Below, piece by piece: positions 45,230-57,800 of a stretch of DNA of 64,000 bases; the first letter of the stretch is position 1, and each line of letters opens with the position of its first letter. Below the pieces are notes generated by a model. It searched no databases. It had not been told where the DNA came from and saw only the letters and a program-made list of their open reading frames with translations. Position numbers and translations under genes: made by a program. Source of the DNA: Juglans regia. Lineage: Eukaryota > Streptophyta > Magnoliopsida > Fagales > Juglandaceae. Location: NCBI RefSeq assembly GCF_001411555.2, contig NC_049901.1, positions 34,792,838 to 34,856,837 of the forward strand, in the 5' to 3' direction.

Positions 45230-45703
45230 TTATTCTTCATCTTCAGATGAATTTTTCATGCTTGTTTCAGAATCTCCATCAATAACATATTCATCATCAT
45301 CATGCACCTCTTCTTCATCGTCCTTATTCACCTCCTGCCCGGATTCTGATTCGTCTTCATCTTCTGACTTTTCTTCTTCTTCTTCCTCCTCACTTACTTG
45401 AATTGAATGATCATTTAATACAGACGGGTCGAGAAGGACGGGTGGGACATCATCTCTACACAAGGGGAGCAACTCGAGTGCACTGAGGTCAACAAACAAG
45501 TTAATACCCTCTCTATCTTCATCTCCACTATTCTCGTAATCTGCACTCGTTCCTGCTTCATATATATTTCGATGAACAAATTTCTGTACGACTCGCCAAG
45601 TTATCTCTCCACTATCTTCATCAGCACTTTTCATTGGATCAATCAAGTAATAGACTTGGGTAGCTTGACAAGCCAATACGAATGGATCATCTTCGTAAAT
45701 CAA
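45230..45703 (-). pseudogene. TNPD C-terminal end (DUF4216-type), fragment A'
   Basis: An open stretch of about 157 codons with 'DDPFVLACQATQVYYLIDP', 'WRVVQKFVHRNIYEAG' and a long acidic tail ('SEEEEEEEKSEDEDESESG' region) ending 'NSSEDEE'. It is the same exon as 15537-15999 but without the TAG that cuts A. The ORF start is not a real initiation site: this is the last exon of a transposase whose upstream exons are missing. Confidence 0.8.
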
Positions 45704-46602
45704 TAATATATATTAAATTGTTACTTATTAAATTCTGCATTATATACTAACTTATAATATAGTATATATACTACATTTTATATATCTATAACTATACTAC
45801 ATTGTATAGTATGATAGCATAATACTTTGAATGAGAACATAATAATATAGTATATAAACTATACATATATATAAATCAATAATATATACTAAATTGTTAC
45901 TTATTAAATTCTGCATTATATATTAACTTATAATATAGTATATATACTACATTTTATATATCTATAACTATATTACATTGTATAGTATGATAGCATAATA
46001 CTTTAGATGAGAACATAATAATATAGTATATAAACTATAACATATATATAAATCAATAATATATACTATATTGTTACTTATTAAATTATGCATTATAAAC
46101 TAACTTATAATATAGTATATATATTACATTTTATATATCTATAACTATACTACATTGTATAGTATGATAGCATAATACTTTGAATGAGAACATAATAATA
46201 TAGTATATAAACTATACCATATATATAAATCAATAATATATACTAAATTGTTACTTATTAAATTCTGCATTATATACTAACTTATAATATAGTATATATA
46301 CTACATTTTATATATCTATAACTATACTACATTGTATAGTATGATAGCATAATACTTTAGATGAGAACATAATAATATAGTATATAAACTATACCATATA
46401 TATAAATCAATAATATATACTAAATTGTTACTTATTAAATTCTGCATTATATACTAACTTATAATATAGTATATATACTACATTTTATATATCTATAACT
46501 ATATTACATTGTATAGTATGATAGCATAATACTTTAGATGAGAACATAATAATATAGTATATAAACTATAACATATATATAAATCAATAATATATACTAT
46601 CT
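45697..46602. repeat. 177-bp AT-rich tandem array (five units plus a partial)
   Basis: The phrase 'aaatcaataatatata' starts units at 45697, 45873, 46050, 46227, 46404 and 46581, a spacing of 176-177 bp. Each unit contains 'ttaaattctgcattatatac', 'tacattttatatatctataa' and 'tagcataatactttgaatga' (or one-base variants). Fragment A has just one unit (about 15994-16170). The unit is intron sequence next to the TNPD last exon, locally expanded in A'. The last unit breaks off at about 46602. Confidence 0.93.
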
Positions 46603-47368
46603 TGATGTCTGAAGATACGTACGGCCCACTTGATAGCCACAAACGCAACAAATGAAGGTACGCAACTACAACGTGATCACCAAGATAGCTAGCTAGTCGG
46701 TCTTGTATTTTTTATTTTTTTAGGACATAATTTATATTATACTTATAATTTGAATAATAATCATATTCTAACTAAATTAGTATGAATATGTTATATATAC
46801 TTACTCCTTGTTATATATTAAATTTCATATTATATGTATATTAAATGTTTTTAATCTTTACTTAAAATTAAGATCATAAACTTATAATTTTCTTGTTAAA
46901 CATATTCAATAAAAATTCAAAAACAATAATCACAATATTTTAAATCCATATCACAGAATATTCACAATATTCTCACAACAATATTTATACACATATTAAT
47001 ATGAAAGGGCCATTTTTGCTAAAAGGGGCAAGAAGTTGGAAATATTGAGAAGGCTCAATATTAGTTAACTGTACGTCACATGTCGTCATAACAATGAAAG
47101 CATGGCCTATAAATCATGGTCGAAAGGCATGAGGTAATTGGGAAATCATGCTGATCCAGTTTCCTCGTGATAACTCCCCTTTCTAGTAAAGAAAATAGGT
47201 ACGGGTTACAATGAATTTTGCTGGTAAGTGAACTAGTTTCCAGTTAAAATGATGCCTTTATATGCATGTATGCGTTTTTTGTGTGGCAGAAATCTTGCAC
47301 AACTGAGGGCACAAGCTGTGAATGAACAATAAAGAAATACAGTGACTACTTGAATTCATTTCGTCAAG
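46603..47368. other. Unrecognised spacer before the TBL pseudogene
   Basis: AT-rich sequence. It may contain a decayed first exon of the TBL gene, but I do not recognise one. No transposon domain is visible. Confidence 0.45.
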
Positions 47369-48100
47369 ATGATGCTGGAGAGGTTAAGGAAGAAGAGGCT
47401 TATGTTTGTGGGAGATTCTCTTAATCGGGTCAGTGGGTTTCGATGGTCTGCCTGCTCGATTCATGGTTTTCACCAAAACTCAAATACGTGCAACACAATG
47501 GCTCTTTGACACCTTTAAGGCCATTGTGAGTATATATATAATATTATTTGGGTAAATTTACTAACATGTAGCTCTGCCTTATCAACCCTAGAATTGAGAT
47601 AGGAATTATTGGATTAGCAATAGTCTAAAGAAATAATATATACCTAAAAGGCTGATCTTAAGATACAACTAAATTTTAAAGCCATAATTCTAGATTGTTA
47701 GAGTCAAGGCAATAGAGAAGCATGCTAGGCATTGGATGGATGCAGACATACTAGTGTTTGACTCCTACTTATGGTGGAGAAGGCCATGCATGAAAGTTTT
47801 GTAAGTATCTTTGATATATAAAAGTAGGCCAACATTAGCAGCTAGATAGTTAGCTCCTTAATTGATCATTTGTCACAATATCAACTTAATTAGCAATCTA
47901 ATCTTACAATAATAATTTTTGGTGGCAATGATTAGGTGGGGATCATTTGAAAATCCAGATGATGCTATTATAAAGAAATAGAGATGCTTCACGAAATCGA
48001 GCTCTAAGAACAGTAAGCAGATTGGGTGGAAGTTCGGGTATAATAGAACCAAGACCTAATTGTTTTTTGTTAGCATGTCACCAACTCATGAAATGTATAA
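47369..48100 (+). pseudogene. Trichome-birefringence-like (TBL, PC-esterase) pseudogene
   Basis: This is a decayed host gene of the TBL/DUF231 family, whose members are Golgi enzymes that acetylate cell-wall polysaccharides. The first exon piece (47369-47525) gives 'LERLRKKRLMFVGDSLNR', containing the catalytic GDS motif, then after a one-base shift 'GQWVSMVCLLDSW', and ends at a GTGAGT donor (47526). A second exon (about 47692-47800, '[20 protein letters not shown]') ends at GTAAGT. A third starts at 47936 after AG ('WGSFENPDDA') and decays through stops and shifts to 'FFVSMSPTHE' near 48065-48095. Introns are still present, so it is not a retrocopy. The N-terminal TBL domain, the exon normally between the first two pieces and the C-terminus (DxxH) are not found. 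Confidence 0.82.
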
Positions 48101-48395
48101 TTAATATATCTTGACTCCCTCCTAATCTTGTTCCCTTGTTCCCTGGCGGCCCAGTCTGTGTGTGTATATGTATATATAAAAACAGTCCGGGATTTGGGTA
48201 CCTCTTAGAATTTCTAGGATAATGCAAAATGATGGATCAGAAAAAATTTATATTCTCAATAAATTAATGACACGCTGTCCAAAAATATATATACATTAGT
48301 GCTTGAGGCACAGTACCAATAATAGAAGAAAATGGAAGATTATATACTAAGTAATTATTATCTAACTTTCATCATATATAGATATTGCTTTTACT

Positions 48396-48398
<3 letters not shown>
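48101..48398. other. Spacer after the TBL pseudogene
   Basis: AT-rich with no recognisable gene. It may contain the degraded end of the TBL gene. Confidence 0.45.

Positions 48399-48439
<41 letters not shown>
48399..48439. repeat. (AC)n microsatellite
   Basis: About twenty uninterrupted AC dinucleotides. Confidence 0.97.
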
Positions 48440-48444
<5 letters not shown>

Positions 48445-49184
48445 ACCATGCAATCAATTATTGCTTTTTAGAATAAGAAATCAGAATGAAATCGGGATCG
48501 ATCGTGGCCCAAATAATAGTTCATGGAAATAAAACCTAACATCCAGTGCATATTCTAGTGGACAAGATTGGGGCAGTGGTGAAACCTGTTACCTAGAAAT
48601 GCAATTTTAGATGAGAGATATTGGTGAAATGACACAGATCGAAAAGTGATGCGAGTCCTAGAAATTTCATGAGGTATTTGACTATCCCAATTGAAATGGT
48701 CTGACAGCTACCATTGAAATATATTAACCATGAAATTCCATACGGTCTTTAACCCAATTTGATTATCACAATCGATACTCAAAAACATGCAAAATATTAA
48801 CCCTTCCACTAACTGACGGAGAAGCACAGAAACAACAAAGCTTATTGAAAAGAAAAAATCTAGTGGATCTCATAATCCAAAATTGTTGGCATCATTTAAT
48901 TATCCCATCACTGACCAAAACAAAAACCACAAGAGTTCAAAAGAAACCATATGATACGGGTATAAAGCCTGATAGACAGGGGTGAGATAGGCCGGTTGAA
49001 GGTCAGTGAGAGGAGAGAGAGAGAGAGGGATAGAGGAGAATCACGGGAGTGGGTCTGCATTTACCACATACCTAATTTTTGTTGGTGTATGCGTGATTGT
49101 GGGCCTTCCTTAAAATTTGGTGTCGATTGGAGTGAAAGAGTCGAACCAATCCACCAGATCAACACACTTGTGATGCAAAAGCAA
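48440..49184. other. Spacer before block copy 3
   Basis: No recognised gene. It contains a short GA tract at about 49008-49028. Part of it might be LINE-P 5' sequence, but there is no second copy in the window to compare. Confidence 0.45.
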
Positions 49185-49230
49185 AGAGAGAGAGAGAGAG
49201 TGAGTGAGTGAGAGAGAGAGAGAGAGAGAG
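49185..49230. repeat. (GA)n microsatellite at the 5' limit of LINE-P copy 3
   Basis: An AGAG/GTGA-rich tract directly precedes recognisable LINE-P ORF1 coding sequence. Confidence 0.85.
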
Positions 49231-50354
49231 ATGAAGTGGCTACCGCGAGGAGGTGACGGTGCATGGGGAAGATGCCTTAGAGTAAGGGTGGCTATGGACC
49301 TCAACAAACCTTTACTACAAGGGAAATGGTTAAGGCTGGATGACAAACAACATTAGATCTCATTCAAATATGAGAGGCTGCAAAACTTTTGTTTTCAGTG
49401 TGGAATTCTTAATCACAAAGGCAAAGGCTGCTCAACAGCTTGTAATGCTCAGCAAGGAGATACATTGCCCCCATCTCAGTATGGTCCATGGCTTCGAGGA
49501 CAGCCCAGGAACACAAACATCTTCGATAGCTGTAGATATGGTGGATTAAAGGGAGGAAACAACCAACAGACGGGCCAGAAAGGGGGAGAGGGTACTATGG
49601 TCCAAGATATGTTGGTGCACCGTACATCAGAAGTCCATTCAAAAGAGGTGGTAGAGGAAATGGAGAAGGTGTCAGCAGAAAAGAAGGGAGGAAGGTCTCA
49701 GGCAGGAACCAATCTATCACCTACAGAAGTAAAGGAGGAGAAGGAGCTGCTAAGGATTCATGCATCGGGAATATGGCAAGAAGCCAGGGTGTAAGTCAAT
49801 CCTCTGACTAGAAAAAGGCTATATTTGGACAGGAGGATGCTAGGTGCTTAGAACCTTGTGGCCCTCAGGAGATCCAGGGTCTCCACGTGGGGGAGGATTT
49901 TGCAACTAACCTAATGTCGGGGACATATAGCCCTCATGACCCTACGAGGGGTATAGGGCTTGAAGGGGATACGAAGGAAAGTTCCAATAATGGCAGCATG
50001 GTTGCACCCACTATTGGTGTATGTTTTTCTATTCAACATGATGATAGAAGGATGGCCCTGGATAAACTACCTGGTGAAGATATTATCATGCCAATGGCAA
50101 AGGTTGAGGGTCTGAGGACTTTGAGGAAATGGAAAAGGAAGGCCCGGGAGTGTGAGACTAATACAAAAGGCAAAAGTAAGTCAAAACTAGTTGACAGCTC
50201 AAAATACAATGCAAGGAATATGTATGCGAGGGGGTGTAAAAGGAGCTCAACTTTACAGGAGGCTGGTTCAAAAAAGACAAAGAGAAGCCACAATACCACA
50301 GATATTCCCATGGTTAAGGCAGAGGCTGACTTCCAGCCCTGCCATGACCAATGA
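49231..50354 (+). pseudogene. LINE-P ORF1, copy 3 (DUF4283 end, zinc knuckle, basic tail)
   Basis: Translation gives 'GRCLRVRVAMDLNKPLLQG', typical of the end of the plant LINE ORF1 DUF4283 region, then an in-frame TAG near 49352. The knuckle 'CFQCGILNHKGKGC' (CX2CX4HX4C, zf-CCHC_4 type) and 'QYGPWLRGQPR' follow. The frame stops at 49794; a second frame (49887-50354) supplies the basic C-terminus, whose TGA overlaps the ORF2 ATG (ATGA, 50351-50354). The N-terminal half is missing. This is the only copy in which the knuckle survives. Confidence 0.78.
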
Positions 50355-53300
50355 GCATTCTAGTGTGGAACTGCCAAGGGCTTGGGAACCCTCGGACAGT
50401 TAAGGTCCTTAGGAATCTAACTAAGGAAAAGTACCCCAATTTAGTTTTCCTAGTGGAAACTAAATGCAGAAGAAATAAAATGGAGGCAGTTAGGAGGTTT
50501 TTGCAAATGGATGGGTGCTTTACAGTGGAATGTATGGGACTTAGTGGGGGTATTGCCCTCCTCTGGAAAGATGATTGGTGTGTTAACATCATTAATTATA
50601 CTAAATGGCACGTTAGTGCTCTGATCCAGGAGAAAGAAAATGGACCAACATGGCAATTCACGGGCTTCTATGGACATCCTGACACAGGGAAGAGAGGCAG
50701 TAGTTGGCAATTACTTAAGATGCTAAAACCCACCACTTCCATAGCATGGTTATGTGCTGGGGATTTTAATGAGATTCTTCATCAGAGTGATAAGATTGGT
50801 GGAGCCAGCAGACCATATAAACAGATTGAGGACTTTAGACAAGCTGTGGAATACTGTGTTCTCAATGATATACATTCATATGGGCAAAGGTTTACTTGGT
50901 CAAATAACAGAAGTGGTAATGACTTTATAAAAGAAAAAATTGACAGAGCTTTTGGAAATAAAGAATGAAGTGAGTTATATTGCCATGGTGTCTGTAATGT
51001 TCTTCCTGCCATTAGATCTGATCACTCCCCCTTGTCAATTAGCTTACACAACACCACTAATGGGAGGAAGAAAAGAAGATGGTGCTTTAGATATGAGATG
51101 GCCTGGGAAATAAAGGAAGAATGTCTGAAGGTGGTGAGTGAGGCTTGGCAAAATGCTAGTATAACAAACTGTCAGGCTAAATCCTTAAGGACACAGCTTG
51201 AACTACGCCAAAAGGGTCTCATGACATGGAGGTGGTATCTGCCATTACAGCTAATGATATAAAGTGGAAGCAAAGGGCAAAGCAACACTGGCTGAAGCAT
51301 GGGGACAGAAATACTCAGTATTTTCACATGCAAGCAAGCCAGAGAAAGAAGATCAATGCAGTCAAAAGCATAGAGGATTCTCAAGGCAGGGTTGTCACTG
51401 ACCAGTCAGAAAATGGTGAGGTATTCACATGTTTTTTCTATTCTCTATTCACTACATCCCAACCTTTATCTATTGACCAATGTCTGCAAGCAATGGACAC
51501 CAAATTAGACATGGATATGAAGGCTTGGCTTTTAAATCCTTTCACTAGGGAAGAAATCACTGCAGCTGTTTTTAAAATGAATCCCTTGGGGTCGCTAGGC
51601 CCTGATGGTTTTCCTGCCCAATTCTATCAAAAAAGCTGGGAGGTAGTGGGGGATCAAGTTTGTAACTTTTCTCTTGATTTCCTCAATCATGGTGGCTCTC
51701 TCAGTGAGGTTAATGACACGTTTATTACTCTTATACCCAAAGTTCAAAGCCCCAAAAGAGTAGTGGATTACAGACCCATAAGTCTATGTAATGTATTATA
51801 CAAGGTTGTGTCAAAAACTATGGCAAATAGACTGAAACACATACTGCCTCAAATCATTACCCCCAATCAGAGTGCCTTTGTGCCTGGAAGGCTCATATCT
51901 GATAACACCTTGGTAGCCTATGAGGTCCTCCACTCTATGAACTCTAGAATGAAAGGGAAGAAAGGATTCATGGCTCTAAAATTGGACATAAGTAAAGCCT
52001 ATGATAGGGTAGAGTGGAAATTTATTGAAGCCATCATGATCAAAATGGACTTGCCAGGACATTGGATCCATATTACAAAAGCTTGCCTCACTTCTATTTC
52101 TTATTCAATACTTGTTAATGGAGAACCTCAGAAAAAGTTTGTACCTTCGAGAGGCCTAAGACAAGGAGACCCCTTGTCACCCTACTTATTTTTTCTATGT
52201 GCTGAAGCCCTCTCTTCTCTCCTCAAACATGCTGAGGCATGTGGCAGTTTAACTCCTGTGGCTATTGGTAGAGGTCCAGTTAAAGTAAACCACCTCTTCT
52301 TTGCTGATGATAGCCTCTTGTTCTGCCAAGCCAAGTATGAGGAAATTAAGTGTCCTTAATATCCTTGAGCTATATGAGAAAGGATCAGGACATGTTTTAA
52401 ACAAGGACAAGTCTGTAATTTATTTTAGCAAGAACGCTGCACTGATGACCCAACAGCAGATCATGCATCTAGCAGGTGTCCAATCCACATCCAATTTTGA
52501 GGAATACCTGGGTTTACCTACCTTGGTGGGTAGGAAGAAGATAGCTTCTTTCCACTTTAATTGATAGAACTTGGTCTCGGGTTACTAATTGGAGGACCAA
52601 ATTTCTCTCTGCAGCAGAAAAGGAAATTTTGCTCAAAGCTGTGCTTCAAGCTGTTCTCACCTATGCAATGGGGATGTTCCTTTTACCAGCATCTATAACA
52701 AGGAAATTGAACCAGATTCTAAGGAGGTTTTGGTGGGGATTCAATGAAGATTCTTCAAAAATTCAATGAGTCAATTGGGAGAAACTTAGTGGCAGGAAGG
52801 ATATGGGAGGGCTTGGATTTCGAGATCTAAGATGTTTTAATATTGCCTTACTCTCCAAAAAGGAATGCAGTGAAGTCTTGCCCACTATGGCTAACCTGAA
52901 AAGAAGAAAGGTGGTAACGGATAGCATCTGTTGAATATGCAAGAGAGAACATGAGACTTCTGGGCATGCCTTATGGGGATGCAGTGGTGCTCAAGATGTT
53001 TTGTGTCAAGGTCCAATGAAAGTGCAAAAATTTTCTTCTCATAGTGATTTGTTTTTTAATATCTTGGCAGAATTGATTGGCAAGCTTGAATCAAAGGAGT
53101 TAAATGAGGTAGCTGTTACAATGAGGGTGATATGGGCGAGAAGAAATGATGTCTTACATGGAAAAGCCTTTAAACACCCTCGGGAAATCATTGCACAGGC
53201 CAGGACAGAATTGTCTCTTCATAATAAGGCTCTATAGAAGGATGTTGGTGCTAACTCTAAGAATATGGCAAGGGTTCACAGATGGACTAAGCCTGCAGTA

Positions 53301-53768
53301 GGAAGTCTAAAAGTGAATTAGGATGCAGCTGTGCAAACGAGGATGGGAAGGATTGGCATTGAGGTAATTATCAGAGATCACCAAGGTCTTATGATAGGTG
53401 CCCTTCGTGCTAACAGACCCTTGAGGGGCTGTGTTTTTTATGCTGAAGCATATGGGCTACTTTTGGCTTGTGTTTTTTGTAAGGAAATTGGAATAAGGCA
53501 CTTCTGTTTGGAGGGGAACTCAAAGCAGGTAGTGGACCAAATGAACCAAGACAGTCCTAACTGGAGCTTAGGTGGTTGTCTCATATCAGATGCCAAAGAG
53601 GTCCTAACCTCAGCTGCTATTTGGTCAATCTCACATGTATACCGGGCGGCTAACATGGTAGCTCACAGGCTTGCTCAAGCGGCTTTAGAGTGTACTGAAG
53701 ACATGTATGATATCGAGATATGCCCCTCTTGTATTCTTCATGTGGTTTCTAAGGAAATGAGTCAATGA
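50351..53768 (+). pseudogene. LINE-P ORF2, copy 3 (endonuclease, RT, RNase H)
   Basis: The endonuclease frame 50351-50968 has 'MSILVWNCQGLGNPRT', 'VETKCRR' and 'AGDFNEILHQ', ending at a TGA where copy 2 has Trp. The RT frame 51226-52359 ('DGFPAQFYQKSWE', 'RQGDPLSPYLFFL', catalytic 'FFADDSLLF') is lost at a private 2-bp deletion near 52354. Downstream it shares the 2-bp and 577-bp deletions with copy 2. RNase H (53331-53768) shows 'EGNSKQ' and has a TAG at about 53319 in place of the Trp of 'NWDAA', so its first motif is broken too. Non-functional. Confidence 0.92.
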
Positions 53769-54818
53769 TCCTGTTTTTTTCCTTTGTAATACTGGTTTGC
53801 TTGTCTGCATTTGAAGTTGATTAGTGAGATCAGTTTCTTTATAAAAAAAAAATGGATTGCGATGTTCCACCTAGTGCCAATAATGGACTGCAAGTAAAGA
53901 ATTTTTCTGTCAAACCTACATATCTGCGGCGGCCCAATTGTTGCCGTAAATAAATTGACCATAATTCCTTTTTGCATCAAATGTAAACAATGCCGAAAAT
54001 AATTTAGCCGCAAAAGGTAGTTTTTTTCTTGTATTGCGACCTCTTTTTGACTTATTTCTTCTATAATACAACAATCCAACTCATCGTCTTATAGTTCGAA
54101 CTAACTCTTCGGAAGTTGTTGAGCCCACAATTCCATTATAAAAAACACAACTCTCTTGTCTAGAAAACTCTCATAGTATTAATTATGTACACACTTTTTT
54201 TTATTTTAATTTTATGACTCATCTCGTACGAAATAAAAAAAGCCCCACTTCCACTCTTCGTGAAAGAGGAATTTGAGGTGAAATTCTAGAAAAGCTCGAG
54301 ATGCTAACAGGACTTTTTTTTTTCTTTTTTTCCACAAAACTTCTCTATATGATACGGAAAAGAGGCACCACCAAGAACATATGATAATTCTGTGAGTAAT
54401 ATATATAAACCGCAATTGAATGAATAGACAATTTAATGAAAAGTGAACGTTATTGACAAGCTAAACGGCAATGAGCTTGAGTAATAAAAATGACAAGGCA
54501 GCCACCCAATGGTAATCTTAAAATTAAACTGCTTGGGTCATGAATGTAACGTAGAGGCATTTTATTTTCAAAATAAAGAAATCCAGACGTTTATCCTTAC
54601 GGGTTAAACAAGTGGATATAATTAATTGAATGTATAAAAAAAGCTGAAACAACTTAAAGAGTAATCAATTATCAACACAATAACCCATTGAAACTCCAAA
54701 TTTTAATGACTAAATGTATTAAAGAATAGTTATTTTATTTTACTCTTTGATTTGTACCATTATACACGTGTCCATTTACTGTATATAAAAGGCAAGATAT
54801 TGTAATTAACTTTTTGAT
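53769..54818. other. LINE-P 3' UTR with A-run, and spacer, copy 3
   Basis: The LINE-P tail is the A-run at about 53843-53852. The following spacer matches copies 1 and 2 and holds no recognised gene. Confidence 0.62.
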
Positions 54819-54831
54819 GTGAAATCGAATC

Positions 54832-57800
54832 GGTGACAATTATCTTACATGGTCCCGTTCGATGCTTATGACTTTGCGTTCCAAGAATAAATTAGGGTTT
54901 GTCACTGATTTGATTTCACAACCTCCACCTACTGATCCGATGTTTGGAGCTTGGGAGCGATGCAACAATACCTTGCTATCATGGATTTTGAATTCGATTT
55001 CAAAGGAGATTGCAACTAGCGTCATTTACGCCTCGTCTGCCTCTGAGGTTTGGTTAGATCTTCAGGAACGTTTTGATCAAGGTAATGACCCTCGCATCTA
55101 TCAATTGGAGAAAGAATTTTCATCTCTCACACTAGGTCAGATTTCTGTAAGTTCTTATTATACTTGTATGATAGGAACCCTCAGATTCTGTTAATTTTTC
55201 TAACGTTCGTGGTCAAATTCTGGTAATGGAACCCTTGCCATCCATTAACAAGGTCTTTTCTCTTGTTTTACAAGAAGAAATGCAACAGTTATCTATTTCG
55301 ACTCCTATGTTTGAGCCTGCTGCTATGCTTACCCAAGCTAATGTTTCTGTGATTGCTTCTGGTAAACCTAATATTCGCAAAGAAAAGACCTATTTGCTCT
55401 TACTGTGGTGTTGCTGGCCACACTATTGATAAGTGTTATAAGTTGCATGGGTATCCCCTGGCTTTCGCTCCAAGTTTAGAAAATCCCCTGCTGCAAATCA
55501 GGTTACTCAGGAGTCTGAAGATCGTGGATCTTTCTCCTCTACAGTGGCTATTCCTCAATTGCCTATCTCTCCGAAGCAGTGTCAACAGTTTTATTGGCAT
55601 TCCTTATTGCTCAAAATTTGTTGCTCACTCAAACTCCCAACCTATCCAGCTTAAAGGCTACAAATGTAGTCTCCGATGCTTCCACATCTTCATCTCTGTA
55701 AGGCATATCTCACTCTGTTTTTTCTTTCAATCAAACTCCTGGCACTTCAATTCATTCTAGCACTTGGATCATTGATATTGGTGCAACTGACCATATCATT
55801 TCTTCCATTTCCTTTTATACTTCTATCACCTCCACAGTCGATATTGCATCACATTACCTAATGGTTCTAATGTCAATGTGACTCATGTTGGTACTGTAAA
55901 GCTCTCAGAATCTTTGATTCTTACAGATGTTTTATGTGCACCCTCTTTGAGCTTCAATTTATTGTCTATTAGTAAACTCACACCTTCATCCTCTTGTTTC
56001 TTTCCTTTTCTTTCCAATTGTTGTTTCATTCAGGACCTCATCCATTGGAGGATGATTGGCTTGGGTAGCAAAAGAGGCATCTGTATGTTCTGCAGCAATC
56101 ATATCATTCTTTTATACCTGTTGTTTCTAATGTTTCCAGTCATTTGTTGCCATTAATAAAGACTCTTGTTGATCTTTGGCATGTTAGATTAGGTCATCCT
56201 TCTTTTTCTAAGTTGGATGTTTTACACAAATCTGTATTTGAAATCCCTTCTTACTGTAATAAAATGTTTCATTGTCCTGTATGTCCTGTTGCAAAACAGA
56301 AGCGTTTACCTTTTCCTCATAGTACACATACTGCTACATCTATTTTTGCCTTAATTTATTGTGACATTTGGGGTCCATTTTCCACTTCTAGATTTCATGG
56401 TTTCAATTATTTCCTATCCATTGTCAATGATTACTCTCGAGCTACTTGGGTATATTTGATGAAACAAAAATCAGATACTCGATTGCTATTACAGTCCTTT
56501 TTTACTTTTGTTGAAACTCAATTCAACAAAAAAAATTCAGATCATTCAAATAGACAATGGTAAAGAGTTTGATATGTCCAGCTTTTTCACTCTCAAAGGT
56601 GTAATCCATCATCGTAGTTGTGTTGCCACCCCCAAAAAAAATTCCGTTGTTGAAAAAAAAATCAACATCTTCTCAATGTTGCTCGATCATTGAGATTTCA
56701 GGCTAATCTTCCTCTTTCTTTTTAGGATGAGTGTGTCTTACATGCTGCTCATCACATCAATAGACTTCCAACACCTGTTTTGTGTAACAAATCTCCTTAT
56801 GAAATGTTATACAACAAAATTCCTTGTTATTCTCGTCTTAAAGTGTTTGGATGTTTATGCTATGCATCTACTCTTTCTCATCTTAGATCCAAATTTGATG
56901 CTCGAGCTACACCTTGTCTCTTCATTGGATATCCTTATCGTGTCAAGGGCTACAAGTTGTATGATCTAATCCATAAATCTATTTTTGTTTCCCGAGATGT
57001 TACAATCCAGGAAGCCATTTTCCCTTATCATGACTTTCACAATCAAATTTCTGCCCAGCCCATTCTTCTAATCTTCATGTATTACCTTGTCCTCTTGTTG
57101 ACATCCCCACTCCCAACACTCTTTCCAGTCCTAATAATCCTTCTTCATCTGTTCCTACCCTCCCTAGATGCTCTTCCAGAACACATCGACCACCTAGCTA
57201 CTTGCAGAATTATTACTATCATAATGTCTCAGATTCTACCTCAGCTTGTGATTCTCCTTTGTCTGCAGGTCCAAGTAAACTTATCCTATTTCTAATTCCC
57301 TTTCATATTCAAATCTTTCTTCTACATACAAACATTATCTTCTTACTCTTTCAAACAACTCAGAACCCACCTCTTTTACTCAAGCAATGAAATTTTCTCA
57401 TTGGAGAGAGGCCATGGCAACTGAAATATCTACTCTAGAGGAGAATAATACTTGGTGTATTACTCTTTTGCCTCCTGGTAAGCATCCTATAGGTTGTAAA
57501 TGGGACTATAAGATTAAATATAAGTCTAATAGCTCTCTTGAGCGATATGAGGTGAGACTAGATGCAAAAGGTCATACACAGAGGGAAGGTTTGGATTATC
57601 TTGAAACCTTTTTCCTTGTAGCCAAAATGGTCATTGTTCGCTGTCTCCTTGCCCTTGCTGCCATTCATGGCTGGTCACTTGTTCAATTGGACGTTAATAA
57701 TGCATTTTTGCATGGTTCCTTAGATGAAGAGGTTTATATGAAATTACGTCCTGGATTTACTTGTAAGTGGGAGAATCTTGTTTGCAAACTGTACAAGTCT

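Larger units (their letters stand above)
44287..45707 (-). mobile_element. CACTA fragment A', partial copy of fragment A
   Basis: It is nearly identical to 14592-16000 of fragment A, starting abruptly at 'gttaagtgtaatatg', which is intron sequence of the TNPA-like gene. The 3' exons, subterminal field and CACTA terminus seen at 12994-14590 are missing. On the other side it passes into the 177-bp tandem array. Confidence 0.85.

Noticed and set aside
45697..46602. Regular repeats suggesting a CRISPR array
   Set aside because: The units are contiguous 177-bp tandem monomers without spacers, in plant nuclear DNA.
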